Positions 25,796 to 35,092 of a DNA stretch of 64,000 nucleotides are shown piece after piece (the first letter of the stretch is position 1; each line of letters opens with the position of its first letter). This DNA is from Oceanobacter mangrovi. GTDB taxonomy: Bacteria > Pseudomonadota > Gammaproteobacteria > Pseudomonadales > Oceanobacteraceae. Both the position numbers and the translations under genes were made by a program. Where the stretch lies: the NCBI RefSeq assembly GCF_019740315.1, contig NZ_JAHXZR010000002.1, forward strand, positions 126,001-190,000, in the 5' to 3' direction. Under the pieces are notes generated by a model. It saw only the letters and a list, made by a program, of their open reading frames with translations. It made no database searches and had not been told where the DNA came from.

Positions 25796-27149
25796 ATTAA
25801 CCCAACGCCAATACCAGTGCAACGCCACCGGCCAAATCAGCCTGATCGACGACCAACTGCGTGGCAGTACCCAATACCGTTACGACAACATCGAACGGCT
25901 GATACAGGTCACCGGCCCGCAGCCCGAGCAATTTGTACACGACCCGGCGGGTAACCTGCTGGGCTCCCCAGAAGACGTCGATACCGTAGCTGCAGGATCA
26001 GATACCAAAACCCTACAGGTTAGCGGCAACCGCCTTAACTTCCAGGGCGACCGTCACTATGCTTACGACGCTCAAGGCAACCGCATCGAACAACGACGGG
26101 GTAAAGACGGCAAACAAGTCACCCGCTACCAGTACGACCATCAGAACCGACTCATCGCCATCGAGCAGGAAAATAGCGCCAGTCAAAACGGCAAAGGCTT
26201 TGCTCGTACCGAATACCAATACGACGCTCTCGGCCGCCGTATTCGAAAGATCCACAAAAACGCCAGTGAGCAAGCCATTGGCGGCACGGAGTTCTACTGG
26301 AATGACGGCGTCCTGCTCGTCGAGCAGGCGTTAGAACTGGCACTTGAATCGTCAGATCACCCCGAACAGCAACCGCCAACCCGTCATTACGTGTTTGAGC
26401 CAAACAGCTTCAAACCGCTGGCGTTTGTGCAGCACGACGAAATCCACTACTACCACCTGGATCACCTCGGCACGCCACAGGAAATCACCAACGCCAGCGG
26501 CGAACTGGTCTGGACCGCCCAATACAAAGCCTACGGATCGTTAGCATTAGCACCAATCCAACAGGTAGAAAACAACCTGAGGTTCCAGGGCCAGTACTAC
26601 GACGAAGAAAGTGGCTTGCACTACAACCGCTTCCGTTATTACGATCCTGAATGTGGCCGTTTTATCAACCAGGACCCGATTGGGTTGTTGGGTGGTAACA
26701 ACAACTACCTGTACGTACCGAACCCGGTGGGGTGGGTGGATCCGTGGGGGTTGGCTTGTGAGGAAGAGCTGGAGAGGAAAATTGATGGAGTGCCTGACAA
26801 AGATGGCACCGTATTGGTTACACGGCCTCAAAAGAAAGGAAAAATAAAAGAAGAAATTCTTTTCCAAAACTCAAATGATGCAAAAAACTGGGCAGCCAAA
26901 CAGCTGGGGTTATCTAAAGAACGAATATACGACGACACTGGAAAGTGGGTCGGATGGCAGAACGATGCTGGTGATAAAGTTTATTGGGGACACGGTGATT
27001 GGGGGGGGGGCTTGGGGCTCTCGGATTCTCCTCATTTAAATTACGAGATAGGCAATAAAAAGGGCCACTTGTTTTTGAAAGACAAGATAGTCAATAGAGG
27101 TCAGATGGACACTTTTAAAGAAGAAATATTGTCTTTGGCTGGGGGATGA
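25796..27149 (+). pseudogene. Second headless RHS fragment with a different toxin tip
   Basis: RHS core sequence starts abruptly at about 25796 next to the transposase remnant and is nearly identical to 22990-23946 of the first fragment, up to the junction VGWVDPWGL. The open frame begins in non-RHS sequence, so there is no genuine start. The tip (about 130 residues from 26755) is unrelated to the first: WAAKQLGLSKERIYDDTGKW, then VYWGHGDWGGGLGLSDSPHL, then KKGHLFLKDKIVNRG. Conserved-looking His, Asp and Lys residues in a compact beta-rich domain would fit a small RNase-type toxin, but I cannot assign a family. An 8-G run lies at 27002-27009 in the tip. Confidence 0.8.
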
Positions 27150-27151
27150 GG

Positions 27152-27568
27152 ATGACTCTGAAGGATTTGATCAAAATGAGTGGTGACGCTGAGTTGCTGG
27201 AAGTAACTTCGTCGGGATGTTACTACAATGTGAAACTTTCTCTATATGATGGCGATGAGGTGGTTGTTCAGATAATGACCAGCGATATGAAGATATTTGA
27301 TGTTGAATCTAGTTCTAACCCATTGATTCGGTATTGTCATTTGGAATTGGTATATATTTCTGAAATACTATCATCGAAAAATGGTTATTACGTCCCGCCT
27401 GAATCTTTTGGCGAGCTGATGAAAGAGACCAAATTAGGTTTAAACCTCGCCTATGGTAAATCACTGAATGAATTTAAAATCATGTTTTTTGTTAAAGGGC
27501 ATGAAGTTCTTTTGGCGTGTGTTGTTAAATCTATCGATCAGATTAAGTTCGAATTAATTCCTGGATAG
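27152..27568 (+). CDS. Probable immunity protein for the second RHS tip
   Basis: A 138-residue soluble protein with mixed alpha/beta character (VKLSLYDGDEVVVQIMTSDM), AT-rich like the other immunity candidates. ATG 27152 is used because GGGGG lies 7-11 bases upstream; ATG 27146 overlaps the toxin stop but has no correctly placed ribosome site. No family recognised; the role is inferred from position. Confidence 0.6.
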   Translation: MTLKDLIKMSGDAELLEVTSSGCYYNVKLSLYDGDEVVVQIMTSDMKIFDVESSSNPLIRYCHLELVYISEILSSKNGYYVPPESFGELMKETKLGLNLAYGKSLNEFKIMFFVKGHEVLLACVVKSIDQIKFELIPG

Positions 27569-27993
27569 GGGGCTAGATTGCCAGAATAGGTTATACATTG
27601 GAGAAACCAAAAACAGGACCCCAAATTTTAGATCAGCATCCGAGGGTGTTCATAGTTCTGTGTCAGTCAATTTTCACAGATCTACGTATTTGTCGATTCG
27701 GCCTTCAAAGTGGATGCTCAGCTGCGATAGCGTAAGGTTCTAGTTCTGCACCGGATTCGTCCATTTCTCGGAAGCTTTCAACATATCGGCATAGAACAGG
27801 GAATAAGCAGGACAGCCACTGATTGGTGGTCTTCAGGACTGGCTTGACCCCATGGCTTTCGCCTAAAGACAACTAGGACAGCCACTCATAGAGCATTTTC
27901 AGGTCTAGAGTTTTGACTTGTCATCTACTTGAATGTGTAGCGCTCCTTGAATTAGGACCACTCTTTTTAGGTTCTCTTGGCACTCCTCATTCC
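27569..27993. other. Non-coding stretch with degenerate mobile-element traces
   Basis: No convincing gene. AGGACAGCCACT appears twice (about 27808 and 27870) and related CAGGACCCC and AGGACCACTC occur nearby. The same kind of motif lies beside the transposase remnant at 25328. They may be decayed ends of an insertion element. Confidence 0.35.
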
Positions 27994-28884
27994 TCACAAC
28001 GCGTAAAGCTGCCATTTCCCATCAATTGTGTTGAAAATAACCGGTGTCAGGTTGTGCGGTTGTTCCGGGTCGGCGGCATACAGATAACTGGCGCGGAACT
28101 CCTTGCCATTACGACTGATCATCACGGTTTCTGGAGAGTAATGACGCAGATTTTCAATCTGTTGGTCGACCAGGCCGGTCAGGTTGCCTATGGATTGGGC
28201 AAAGGCAGGGTCTTCTGCCATTTGTTGCCGCAGTTCTGGTGAAATCATCAGTTTATAAGCGGTTTGTTCATCGGCCTGTTCCAGCGTTTTCAGGTTGCTG
28301 CGGATCAGTTGGTCAAGATTCTGTACAAGCGGGAATGATTGCAGCGACTGTTGGCAGTCGCCCATGGCGTTCAGCAAGTGGCTTTCGCCTTCCTCAGACA
28401 TATTGAGCAGGCGACCATTGCCACCGTCTCGTTGCCATTGTTTTTGCGTCAGGCACAGCATGGCCTGGCTTTCCTGCAGACAGGCTTGATCAGAGAGGGT
28501 TTTGCACGCCTCGGCCTGAACAATGTAGTAGCTGGCCAGATACAGATACATGTGCGGATGGCTGCTACTGCTGCTCAGGCGGGAAATAATCTTGAGGCTG
28601 TCATCGCGTGCGGTTTCCGGTTTCACTGTCGGTGCCGCTTCAACAAACTGCCTTTCCAGCATTTGGGCGATGCGATTCGGGGTGCCATAGGTTGAGTCCG
28701 TTAAACTGATGGAGTCATCAGATTCCACATACGCCAACAGTTTCTGATAGGTGCAGACCGGGTCTTTATGTTTGTAGCATTGTTGAGCCTGTTCGATCAG
28801 TTGGGCGTCGGGATTGGCCTGGACGACGGCACCGGATAACGCAGCCAGGGCAACAACAGCAAAAAGGGGAGTGAGATAACGCAA
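27994..28884 (-). CDS. Exported protein of unknown function
   Basis: A 296-residue protein with a signal peptide (RYLTPLFAVVALAALSGAVV, cleavage after VQA). The mature part is helical and Cys-containing (QCYKHKDPVCTYQKLLAYVE; EACKTLSDQACLQESQAMLC), spaced like TPR/Sel1-type repeats, and ends in a beta-rich domain (FRASYLYAADPEQPHNLTPV). The start is TTG 28884 after AAGGAG at an ideal distance. It faces opposite to the surrounding genes and stands last in the accessory insertion, just before flgJ. No function can be named. Confidence 0.75.
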   Translation of the reverse strand: MRYLTPLFAVVALAALSGAVVQANPDAQLIEQAQQCYKHKDPVCTYQKLLAYVESDDSISLTDSTYGTPNRIAQMLERQFVEAAPTVKPETARDDSLKIISRLSSSSSHPHMYLYLASYYIVQAEACKTLSDQACLQESQAMLCLTQKQWQRDGGNGRLLNMSEEGESHLLNAMGDCQQSLQSFPLVQNLDQLIRSNLKTLEQADEQTAYKLMISPELRQQMAEDPAFAQSIGNLTGLVDQQIENLRHYSPETVMISRNGKEFRASYLYAADPEQPHNLTPVIFNTIDGKWQLYAL

Positions 28885-29201
28885 GATCGACTCCTTGATC
28901 GTGGTTGTGGAAATGCGCGCATCATAGTGGTGGCCCGGTGCTCATGAGGAAGCCCAGACCGCATTCCTACAAAACTGACTTTTCCTGTCGTTAAAACCGG
29001 ATCGAGTTGGCGATTGCTCTGGAATCTGTTCGCAGTACGTTTGGACGGGGATTTATCTGGGAGCCTCTTGCGCCTATTTCCCAGTTGTCTTTTTCAGCTG
29101 AATTTTCAGCACAGGGCCAATTATTGGCCGAACTCTGCAAGCAATTTTCAGCATCCCGGTTAGGCTGGCTCATCACCGTTCAATATTGGCCACCTTATCA
29201 G

Positions 29202-29218
29202 TTGGCAGACATCTTGCT
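29202..29218 (+). promoter_or_regulatory. Sigma-54 promoter of flgJKL
   Basis: TTGGCAGACATCTTGCT has GG and GC 10 bases apart and matches TGGCA-N6-TTGCW. It lies about 38 bases upstream of flgJ, so the third flagellar block is transcribed independently of flgFGHI, from which the accessory island separates it. The rest of the 28885-29255 spacer shows nothing else clear. Confidence 0.85.
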
Positions 29219-29255
29219 GATACCGCTATAGATCACTTATTTAGCGGAGTTGGCC

Positions 29256-30461
29256 ATGGCACTGAGTAGCCAGATCACAGGCAGCCAGACACGACCACAA
29301 GACGTCTATACCGACCTCAACAGCCTGCAGGGCATTCGTCAGTTGGGTAAGCAGGACAAGAGCGCGGCACTGATGGAAGTGGCCCGTCAGTTCGAGTCGA
29401 TGTTTATGAATATGATGCTGACTTCGATGCGCCAGGCGAATGCGGTTTTCACCGAAGACTCGATGTTCAACTCCCCGGAAATGGATTTCTATCAGGGCAT
29501 GTACGACAACCAGATGGCTTTGCAGTTGTCGGGTGACAGTGCTGCCGGTTCATTCAATAAAGCCAGTAACGACGGGGCTTCCAGCACGGTTGCCAATAGT
29601 AAGGGTGTGGGGTTGGCGGACGTGATCTACCGCCAGCTGATGAGCACTTATAACGGTTCTGGTGAAGTGCCAGAGCTGGATCAGAGCAAGCTGTTTGAGC
29701 GTCGTATCGCGGGTAGCAATCTGCAACAGGCGATTGAAAAAGTCGACGATGTTCTGCAGCAGCAAGGCCAGTCAGCCAGCGTCAATTCAGTCGCTCAATC
29801 AACCACGGCGGCCGCTGTTCAGGCGGCCGCCAGCACTGGTACAGCTGTCGGAAAAACAGCGGCCAACAGCACTGACGAGGCCACGGCAGTGGCATCTGGC
29901 AGCGGCAGTAAAGGGCAGCAGTTTGCCTCTCCCGAGGAGTTTGTTGCCGCTCTTTATCCGCACGCCAAAGCGGTGGCGGCAGAGCTGGGTGTTGATGCCC
30001 GGGCTATCGTCGCCCAAGCGGCGCTGGAAACCGGTTGGGGTCAGCACATGATCACCGACGAGCAGGGCCGCAACAGTTTCAATTTCTTTGGCATCAAGGC
30101 CGACAGCCGTTGGCAAGGCGACTCCGTGTCGGTCATGACTCATGAATATCACCAGGGTGTGCGGGTTAATGAAAGCGCCGAGTTCCGTTCCTATGCCTCG
30201 CTGGAGCAGGGCTTGCGTGACTACGCCGACTTCCTCAGCAACAGCGAACGTTACCAGCAGGCGATTGGTCAGGGTCTGGCAGCCGATCAGTACGGTCATG
30301 CCTTGCAGCAGGCCGGTTATGCCACTGACCCGGATTACGGCAGCAAGATTGAGCGTATCGCTCGCAGTGCGGTGGTGAATGACTGGGCCAAAGATGATCA
30401 GCCCACAACGGAAGCCAGCAAAGCAGCTGCCGGTGTTACCAATAAGCAGGGAGTTCAATAA
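29256..30461 (+). CDS. flgJ: Flagellar rod cap and peptidoglycan hydrolase FlgJ
   Basis: A 401-residue bifunctional protein. The N-terminal rod-cap domain has ALMEVARQFESMFMNMMLTS and MDFYQGMYDNQMALQLS. An Ala/Thr/Gln-rich linker (about residues 165-225) follows. The C-terminal GH73 glucosaminidase domain opens a hole in the wall for the rod: IVAQAALETGWGQHM with the catalytic Glu, then NSFNFFGIKADSRWQGDSVS. Longer than the enterobacterial protein (313) because of the linker. ATG 29256 with GGAG at 8 bases was preferred over TTG 29250. Confidence 0.95.
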   Translation: MALSSQITGSQTRPQDVYTDLNSLQGIRQLGKQDKSAALMEVARQFESMFMNMMLTSMRQANAVFTEDSMFNSPEMDFYQGMYDNQMALQLSGDSAAGSFNKASNDGASSTVANSKGVGLADVIYRQLMSTYNGSGEVPELDQSKLFERRIAGSNLQQAIEKVDDVLQQQGQSASVNSVAQSTTAAAVQAAASTGTAVGKTAANSTDEATAVASGSGSKGQQFASPEEFVAALYPHAKAVAAELGVDARAIVAQAALETGWGQHMITDEQGRNSFNFFGIKADSRWQGDSVSVMTHEYHQGVRVNESAEFRSYASLEQGLRDYADFLSNSERYQQAIGQGLAADQYGHALQQAGYATDPDYGSKIERIARSAVVNDWAKDDQPTTEASKAAAGVTNKQGVQ

Positions 30462-30464
30462 GCC

Positions 30465-33446
30465 ATGGCCGATATTCTCAGCATTGCCATTTCCGGGCTG
30501 CAGTCACAACAAACGGCCTTGTCGGTTACCGGTAACAATATTTCCAACGCCGGAACGGAAGGCTATAGCCGCCAGACCGTCAGCTTCAGTGAAAACAGCA
30601 GTCAGTATCTGGCCGGTAACTGGCTCGGTTCAGGGGTGTCGGTGGATTCGGTATCGCGTATCTATGACCAGTATTTGACTGAGCAAATGTGGCAAGACTC
30701 CACCGAGTACAACTATTACAACACCATGTCGGACTATGCCGGCCGGGTCGACAGTCTGCTGGCGGATTCCACCACGGGCGTGCAGCCGGGTCTGGAAGCC
30801 ATGTTTACGGCGCTGCAGGCGGTGGTAGATGACCCATCGTCGATCAGTACCCGTGAAGTGTTGTTGACGGAAGCAGGCTCGCTGACCGACCGTTTTGCAG
30901 TGGTGTCGGATCAGCTTTATGCCCTCAACACCATGATTAACGGCCAGATGGCGGTGCAGGCGGACGAGGTGTCGGCCATTGCCGCATCCATTGCCCAGCT
31001 CAACGAAGACATTGCCTTTGCCATCGGCAAGGCCCAGGGCGATGAACCCAGCACCCTGCTGGATCAGCGCGACCGGCTGATCACGCAGCTCTCAGAGATG
31101 ATTGATATTTCGGTGGGTGATCTGGGTAATTCACAGGTCAATATTTACATGGGGGATGGTTTGCCGCTGGTAACCGGCACGACGGCCAATACCTTGTATG
31201 CGTCCCGTGGTGAAGTCGACCCATCTCGCTATTCCCTCTATCTGGTCAGCGCCGGGCGCACTTCCGAAGTAACCGAGCAGGTTACCGGTGGCAATCTGGG
31301 GGCGACGGTGGATTTTCGGGATGAAATTCTCGACCCAACCCTTAACTCGCTGGGCAAACTGGCGCTGGTGATTGCCGAGCAGATGAACGAGCAGCAGTCA
31401 CTGGGGCTGGATTACGATGGCGAGCAAGGTCAGAACTTTTTCCAGGACATCAACAGCGACGAAATGATCTATCAGCGGGCGATTGGTGACGATAATAACG
31501 CCAACCCGGATGACCGCATTTTGTCGGTCTACATCACTGACGCCGGCAATCTCAGCACCAGCGACTTCACGCTCGAGTTCACTGGCCCGGATGACTACAA
31601 CTATCAGTTGACCGATAACAGTACTGGCAAGGTGGTGCAAAAGGGCGCGATTACCGGCGACTTCCCGGACATTATTGAAATCGACGGTGCCGAGATCCAT
31701 CTCGAAAGCGGCAGTTTCCAGCAAGGTGATCTGTTTATGATCACGCCAACCCGCAACGAAGCCAGTAATATCGAAGTTGATCTGACGTTGGCCGAGCAGA
31801 TCGCACTGGCCTCGCCGATTGCGACGGCAGCGTCATACGGCAACCAGGGTTCAGCGGCGATTTCAGCCGGTTCGGTCAGTGATATTGATACCTTTGCCTT
31901 TAATGACGACGGCGAGCTGGACCCGCCGCTGTTGATTCGTTTCACCTCATCGACCAGTTATGAAGTACTGGATAACAGTGACCCGGCCAATCCGGTGCCG
32001 CTGCAACCGCCCATCAGTAACCAGCCTTATGTTGCCGGTATTTCCAATACCATCAATCTGGGTTCAACCAGCCAGTACGTCACCAGCAGTTATGTCGATC
32101 AGTTGCCGCTGAAAGCGACCTATCAGGCGGAGTTGCCTGCGACACAAGTGACGCCGGGCAATGGCTTTACCCTGCAGCGGTTTGATATCAGCTACACCGA
32201 TCCGGTGAGTGGTCAGTACAGTCATTATTCTGATCTGTCGATCCCGGCCAATACGTCGGCGAAGGACATTGCTGCGGCACTGAGTGAATATCCGGGTGTG
32301 GAAGCAACTGCCCGCACCACCATGCAGCTGAGCAATTTCCAGGCGGATGACGACGGTTTTCAGGGCATGGAAGTGACGCTCAACGGTATCGTGCTGACCG
32401 ACAGCCTGACCACCGCGCAGACCAAATACGAAGACGATTATCCGGCGACAGTGCCGGACCCGATGACCGCCGACTTTATTGCCGACCGTATTAACGCCAA
32501 CTTCGACTTTCAGGAAATGGGCATTACCGCTACCAGTGATGGTGAAACCGTGACGATTACGGCGCTTAACGGTGAAGACCTGCAACTGGAAATCAGTGGT
32601 GACGGTGGTGACAGTGTTGACGTTGGCAACGGCCAGGATATTCAGGTGACGTCTACCGGTGCCGACCCGTTCAAGCCGCTGAACGTTTATGAAGGCTATG
32701 ACTTCAGCGATGGTGGCCCTTACACCTACACTTTTGAAACCGCAGAGCAGGGTTCATTTGAGTTTCAGCTGACGGAAAACTACGACAGCCCGGAAGCCAT
32801 GCTGCAGGGCATTCGCGAGGCGATTACTGACGCCGGTTTTGATTTTAACGGCGAGCTGGATGTCGATATCGACGAACGCGGCAACATCAACTTCCAGCCT
32901 CGGTTGGAGGTGTCTGGCACCGGCATTCATGGCTCCAACAAGCTGACGCTTGGCGGCCAGTTAACGGTGGTGGTCGACGAAGGCGTGGAGCTGGTGAATG
33001 AAACCCGTTCCAACAACCTGTTTGCACTCGATATGCAGTACGAAAGCAGTTACATGGGGATGGAGGTAGCGATTGCCGGTTCGGTGGTGGCAGGGGATTC
33101 CTTCACCATTGGCAACAACGAAAATGCGATCACCGACAGTCGTAACGGTACCGCCATGCTGGCTCTGCAGGCCACTGATACCGTCAACGGCACCAGCACT
33201 TTCTCGGAAGCCTATTCCACGCTGGTGGAGCAGGTCGGTTCGATCACCAACCGCTCGCAGAACAGTCTGGAGTCGGCCGAAGTGTTGTTGCAGGCCTCAG
33301 AAGCCGCTATCTCGTCGGTCAGTGGTGTTAACCTCGACGAAGAAGCCGCCAACCTGATTCAGTACGAGCTGGCCTACAACGCCAACGCTCAGGTGATTCA
33401 GGTGGCGCGGTCAATCTTCGAAACCCTGATTGCCACCTTTAACTGA
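30465..33446 (+). CDS. flgK: Flagellar hook-associated protein 1 FlgK, enlarged
   Basis: A 993-residue hook-filament junction protein; the enterobacterial protein has about 550. The N terminus (LSIAISGLQSQQTALSVTG, then NNISNAGTEGYSRQTVSF) and the C terminus (SGVNLDEEAANLIQYELAYN, then ANAQVIQVARSIFETLI) are typical. The extra 400 residues lie in the surface-exposed middle part, Asp/Thr-rich and beta-type, in parallel with the enlarged FlgE upstream. It starts 4 bases after flgJ and is followed by flgL after 13. Confidence 0.95.
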   Translation: MADILSIAISGLQSQQTALSVTGNNISNAGTEGYSRQTVSFSENSSQYLAGNWLGSGVSVDSVSRIYDQYLTEQMWQDSTEYNYYNTMSDYAGRVDSLLADSTTGVQPGLEAMFTALQAVVDDPSSISTREVLLTEAGSLTDRFAVVSDQLYALNTMINGQMAVQADEVSAIAASIAQLNEDIAFAIGKAQGDEPSTLLDQRDRLITQLSEMIDISVGDLGNSQVNIYMGDGLPLVTGTTANTLYASRGEVDPSRYSLYLVSAGRTSEVTEQVTGGNLGATVDFRDEILDPTLNSLGKLALVIAEQMNEQQSLGLDYDGEQGQNFFQDINSDEMIYQRAIGDDNNANPDDRILSVYITDAGNLSTSDFTLEFTGPDDYNYQLTDNSTGKVVQKGAITGDFPDIIEIDGAEIHLESGSFQQGDLFMITPTRNEASNIEVDLTLAEQIALASPIATAASYGNQGSAAISAGSVSDIDTFAFNDDGELDPPLLIRFTSSTSYEVLDNSDPANPVPLQPPISNQPYVAGISNTINLGSTSQYVTSSYVDQLPLKATYQAELPATQVTPGNGFTLQRFDISYTDPVSGQYSHYSDLSIPANTSAKDIAAALSEYPGVEATARTTMQLSNFQADDDGFQGMEVTLNGIVLTDSLTTAQTKYEDDYPATVPDPMTADFIADRINANFDFQEMGITATSDGETVTITALNGEDLQLEISGDGGDSVDVGNGQDIQVTSTGADPFKPLNVYEGYDFSDGGPYTYTFETAEQGSFEFQLTENYDSPEAMLQGIREAITDAGFDFNGELDVDIDERGNINFQPRLEVSGTGIHGSNKLTLGGQLTVVVDEGVELVNETRSNNLFALDMQYESSYMGMEVAIAGSVVAGDSFTIGNNENAITDSRNGTAMLALQATDTVNGTSTFSEAYSTLVEQVGSITNRSQNSLESAEVLLQASEAAISSVSGVNLDEEAANLIQYELAYNANAQVIQVARSIFETLIATFN

Positions 33447-33459
33447 GCGAGGCTGAGTG

Positions 33460-34698
33460 ATGCGAGTTTCTACCTTACAGATTCATAAATCCGGTCTGGC
33501 CAACATGCTTAATAACCAGAAGGATTTGACCAAGACCCAGCAACAGGTGTCGTCAGGTGTGCGGGTCAACACGGCTGCTGATGATCCAATTGCTGCTGCG
33601 CGGATGTTGCAGATCCAGCAGCAGCTGGCACTGGCAGAGCAGTACGAAAACAACATGATTGCGGCCAACAACCGGCTGGAAATGGAAGAGGGCACGCTGT
33701 CGACTGTGACAGATTATTACGATCGCCTGCGGCAGTTAACCGTCAATGCTGGTAACGGTACCCTGACCCAGGAAGACCGTCAGGCAATCGGGGCTGAAGT
33801 GGAGCAGATCCAACAGGCGCTGGTGGAGCTGTTCAATTCCCGCGATGCCAGTGGCGACTATATTTTTGCCGGTTACCAGGGTGGCTCGGCGCCATTTCAG
33901 CAACTGCCAAACGGCCGTTATGAATACGTCGGTGATGAAGGCCAGCGCTTTGTCGCCATCGGTGATACCACCAATGTGGCCACTGGCGACAATGGCTTTG
34001 ACCTGTTCGTGAATATCCCGGCTTCGAGTGAAACCTTCACCACCCGAACCAGTGAACTCAATACCGGTAGCACCCAGGTCAGCGCTGGTTTTGTGATCGA
34101 CGAAGAAGCCTATGCGGATTTTTATCCGGACGACATCATCATCACTTTCAACCCGGAAAGTGCGGTTGACCCGGCTGGCATCAACTACACCGTGCGGCAG
34201 GCGTCCGATGGCAAGGTAATCAGTGGCTATTCCAACCAGCTGTATAACGAAGGTCAGGAAATCCAGATTGCCGGTGTCACTCTGAAGATCAGTGGCGATC
34301 CGGCACCAGGCGATCAGGTGCTGGTGGAATCGACTCCCAAACAAAGCATTACGGATACGGTTTATCGCTTGCAGGAAGCGCTCAACGATCTGACCAATTC
34401 ACCGGAAGATTCCGAGACACTGGGCAAACTGCTGGATGATACTCTGGCCAATCTCGACAGCGCGCTGGCAGTGGTATCGCGTACCCAGAGTAATATTGGT
34501 GCTCGCCTTAACGTGGTGTCCAATACCGAATCGTTAACTGCAGATATGAAGCTGGTGAATCAGGATGTGCTGTCGCAGCTGCGTGATACCGATCTGGCGG
34601 AGGCGGTCAGTCGTATGTCGCTGCAGACCACCTTGCTGGAGGCTGCCCAGCAGAGTTACACCACCATCAGCAACCTGAGTCTGTTTAACAAGCTTTGA
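33460..34698 (+). CDS. flgL: Flagellar hook-associated protein 3 FlgL
   Basis: A 412-residue junction protein between FlgK and the filament. It has the flagellin-like N terminus (VSTLQIHKSGLANMLNNQKD, then TKTQQQVSSGVRVNTAADDP) and C terminus (LRDTDLAEAVSRMSLQTTLL, then EAAQQSYTTISNLSLFNKL). I used ATG 33460; the preceding GTG is also in frame. It ends the flagellar cluster and is followed by a strong terminator at 34815. Confidence 0.95.
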   Translation: MRVSTLQIHKSGLANMLNNQKDLTKTQQQVSSGVRVNTAADDPIAAARMLQIQQQLALAEQYENNMIAANNRLEMEEGTLSTVTDYYDRLRQLTVNAGNGTLTQEDRQAIGAEVEQIQQALVELFNSRDASGDYIFAGYQGGSAPFQQLPNGRYEYVGDEGQRFVAIGDTTNVATGDNGFDLFVNIPASSETFTTRTSELNTGSTQVSAGFVIDEEAYADFYPDDIIITFNPESAVDPAGINYTVRQASDGKVISGYSNQLYNEGQEIQIAGVTLKISGDPAPGDQVLVESTPKQSITDTVYRLQEALNDLTNSPEDSETLGKLLDDTLANLDSALAVVSRTQSNIGARLNVVSNTESLTADMKLVNQDVLSQLRDTDLAEAVSRMSLQTTLLEAAQQSYTTISNLSLFNKL

Positions 34699-34814
34699 TG
34701 GCTCTGGTAATGAATCATCGTCTTCCTGAACTTGCTTCAGGATCCATGCGATGGTGTGGGGTTGCTGGTCTGTGGATGTTGGGTTGCCTGGGCTGAAGGC
34801 GGGTTCCGGCTGCA

Positions 34815-34849
34815 AACAAAAAGAGCGCTTAATGAGCGCTCTTTTTGTT
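34815..34849. terminator. Bidirectional rho-independent terminator
   Basis: A perfect 15-base stem (AACAAAAAGAGCGCT / AGCGCTCTTTTTGTT) with loop TAATG. T-runs on both strands allow it to end flgJKL transcription from the left and the transporter operon from the right. Confidence 0.93.
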
Positions 34850-34863
34850 ATTGGCCGCGTGGC

Positions 34864-35082
34864 TTATTTCTGGAACAGCTTGCGAAAATCTTCCACAAAT
34901 ACGGGCCAGAACTCCTTCAGTGAATCATATTCGTGGTCAATCACCCGGATGTGCTCATCCAGATGTTCAACCGCGTCGTGTTGTTCACCACTTTCCAGCG
35001 CTGCCAGACGTTGCTTCAATTCGGTCAGGCTGGCTTCCAGTGCTTCAATTTTTTGTTTCAGTTCCTGCTTGTTATCGCACAT
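34864..35082 (-). CDS. Small coiled-coil protein, cotranscribed with the phosphate transporter
   Basis: A 72-residue protein: a heptad-type coiled coil (ELKQKIEALEASLTELKQRL, residues 6-25 and on to AALES), then an acidic helix (VEHLDEHIRVIDHEYDSLKE). ATG 35082 (MCDNKQ) has AGGAG at 7 bases and begins 10 bases after the stop of the transporter gene, so both form one operon ended by the terminator at 34815. It resembles SlyX-sized coiled-coil proteins but lacks their signature. Function unknown; a link to phosphate uptake is inferred from the operon only. Confidence 0.75.
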   Translation of the reverse strand: MCDNKQELKQKIEALEASLTELKQRLAALESGEQHDAVEHLDEHIRVIDHEYDSLKEFWPVFVEDFRKLFQK

Positions 35083-35092
35083 GGGACACTCC

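Noticed and set aside
29007-29231. 74-residue plus-strand frame before flgJ
   Set aside because: It overlaps the sigma-54 promoter and has no ribosome site or recognisable features.
34717-34750. Possible tRNA-like fold after flgL
   Set aside because: It is a REP-like CTGAAC...TTCAGG palindrome without a cloverleaf or CCA end.
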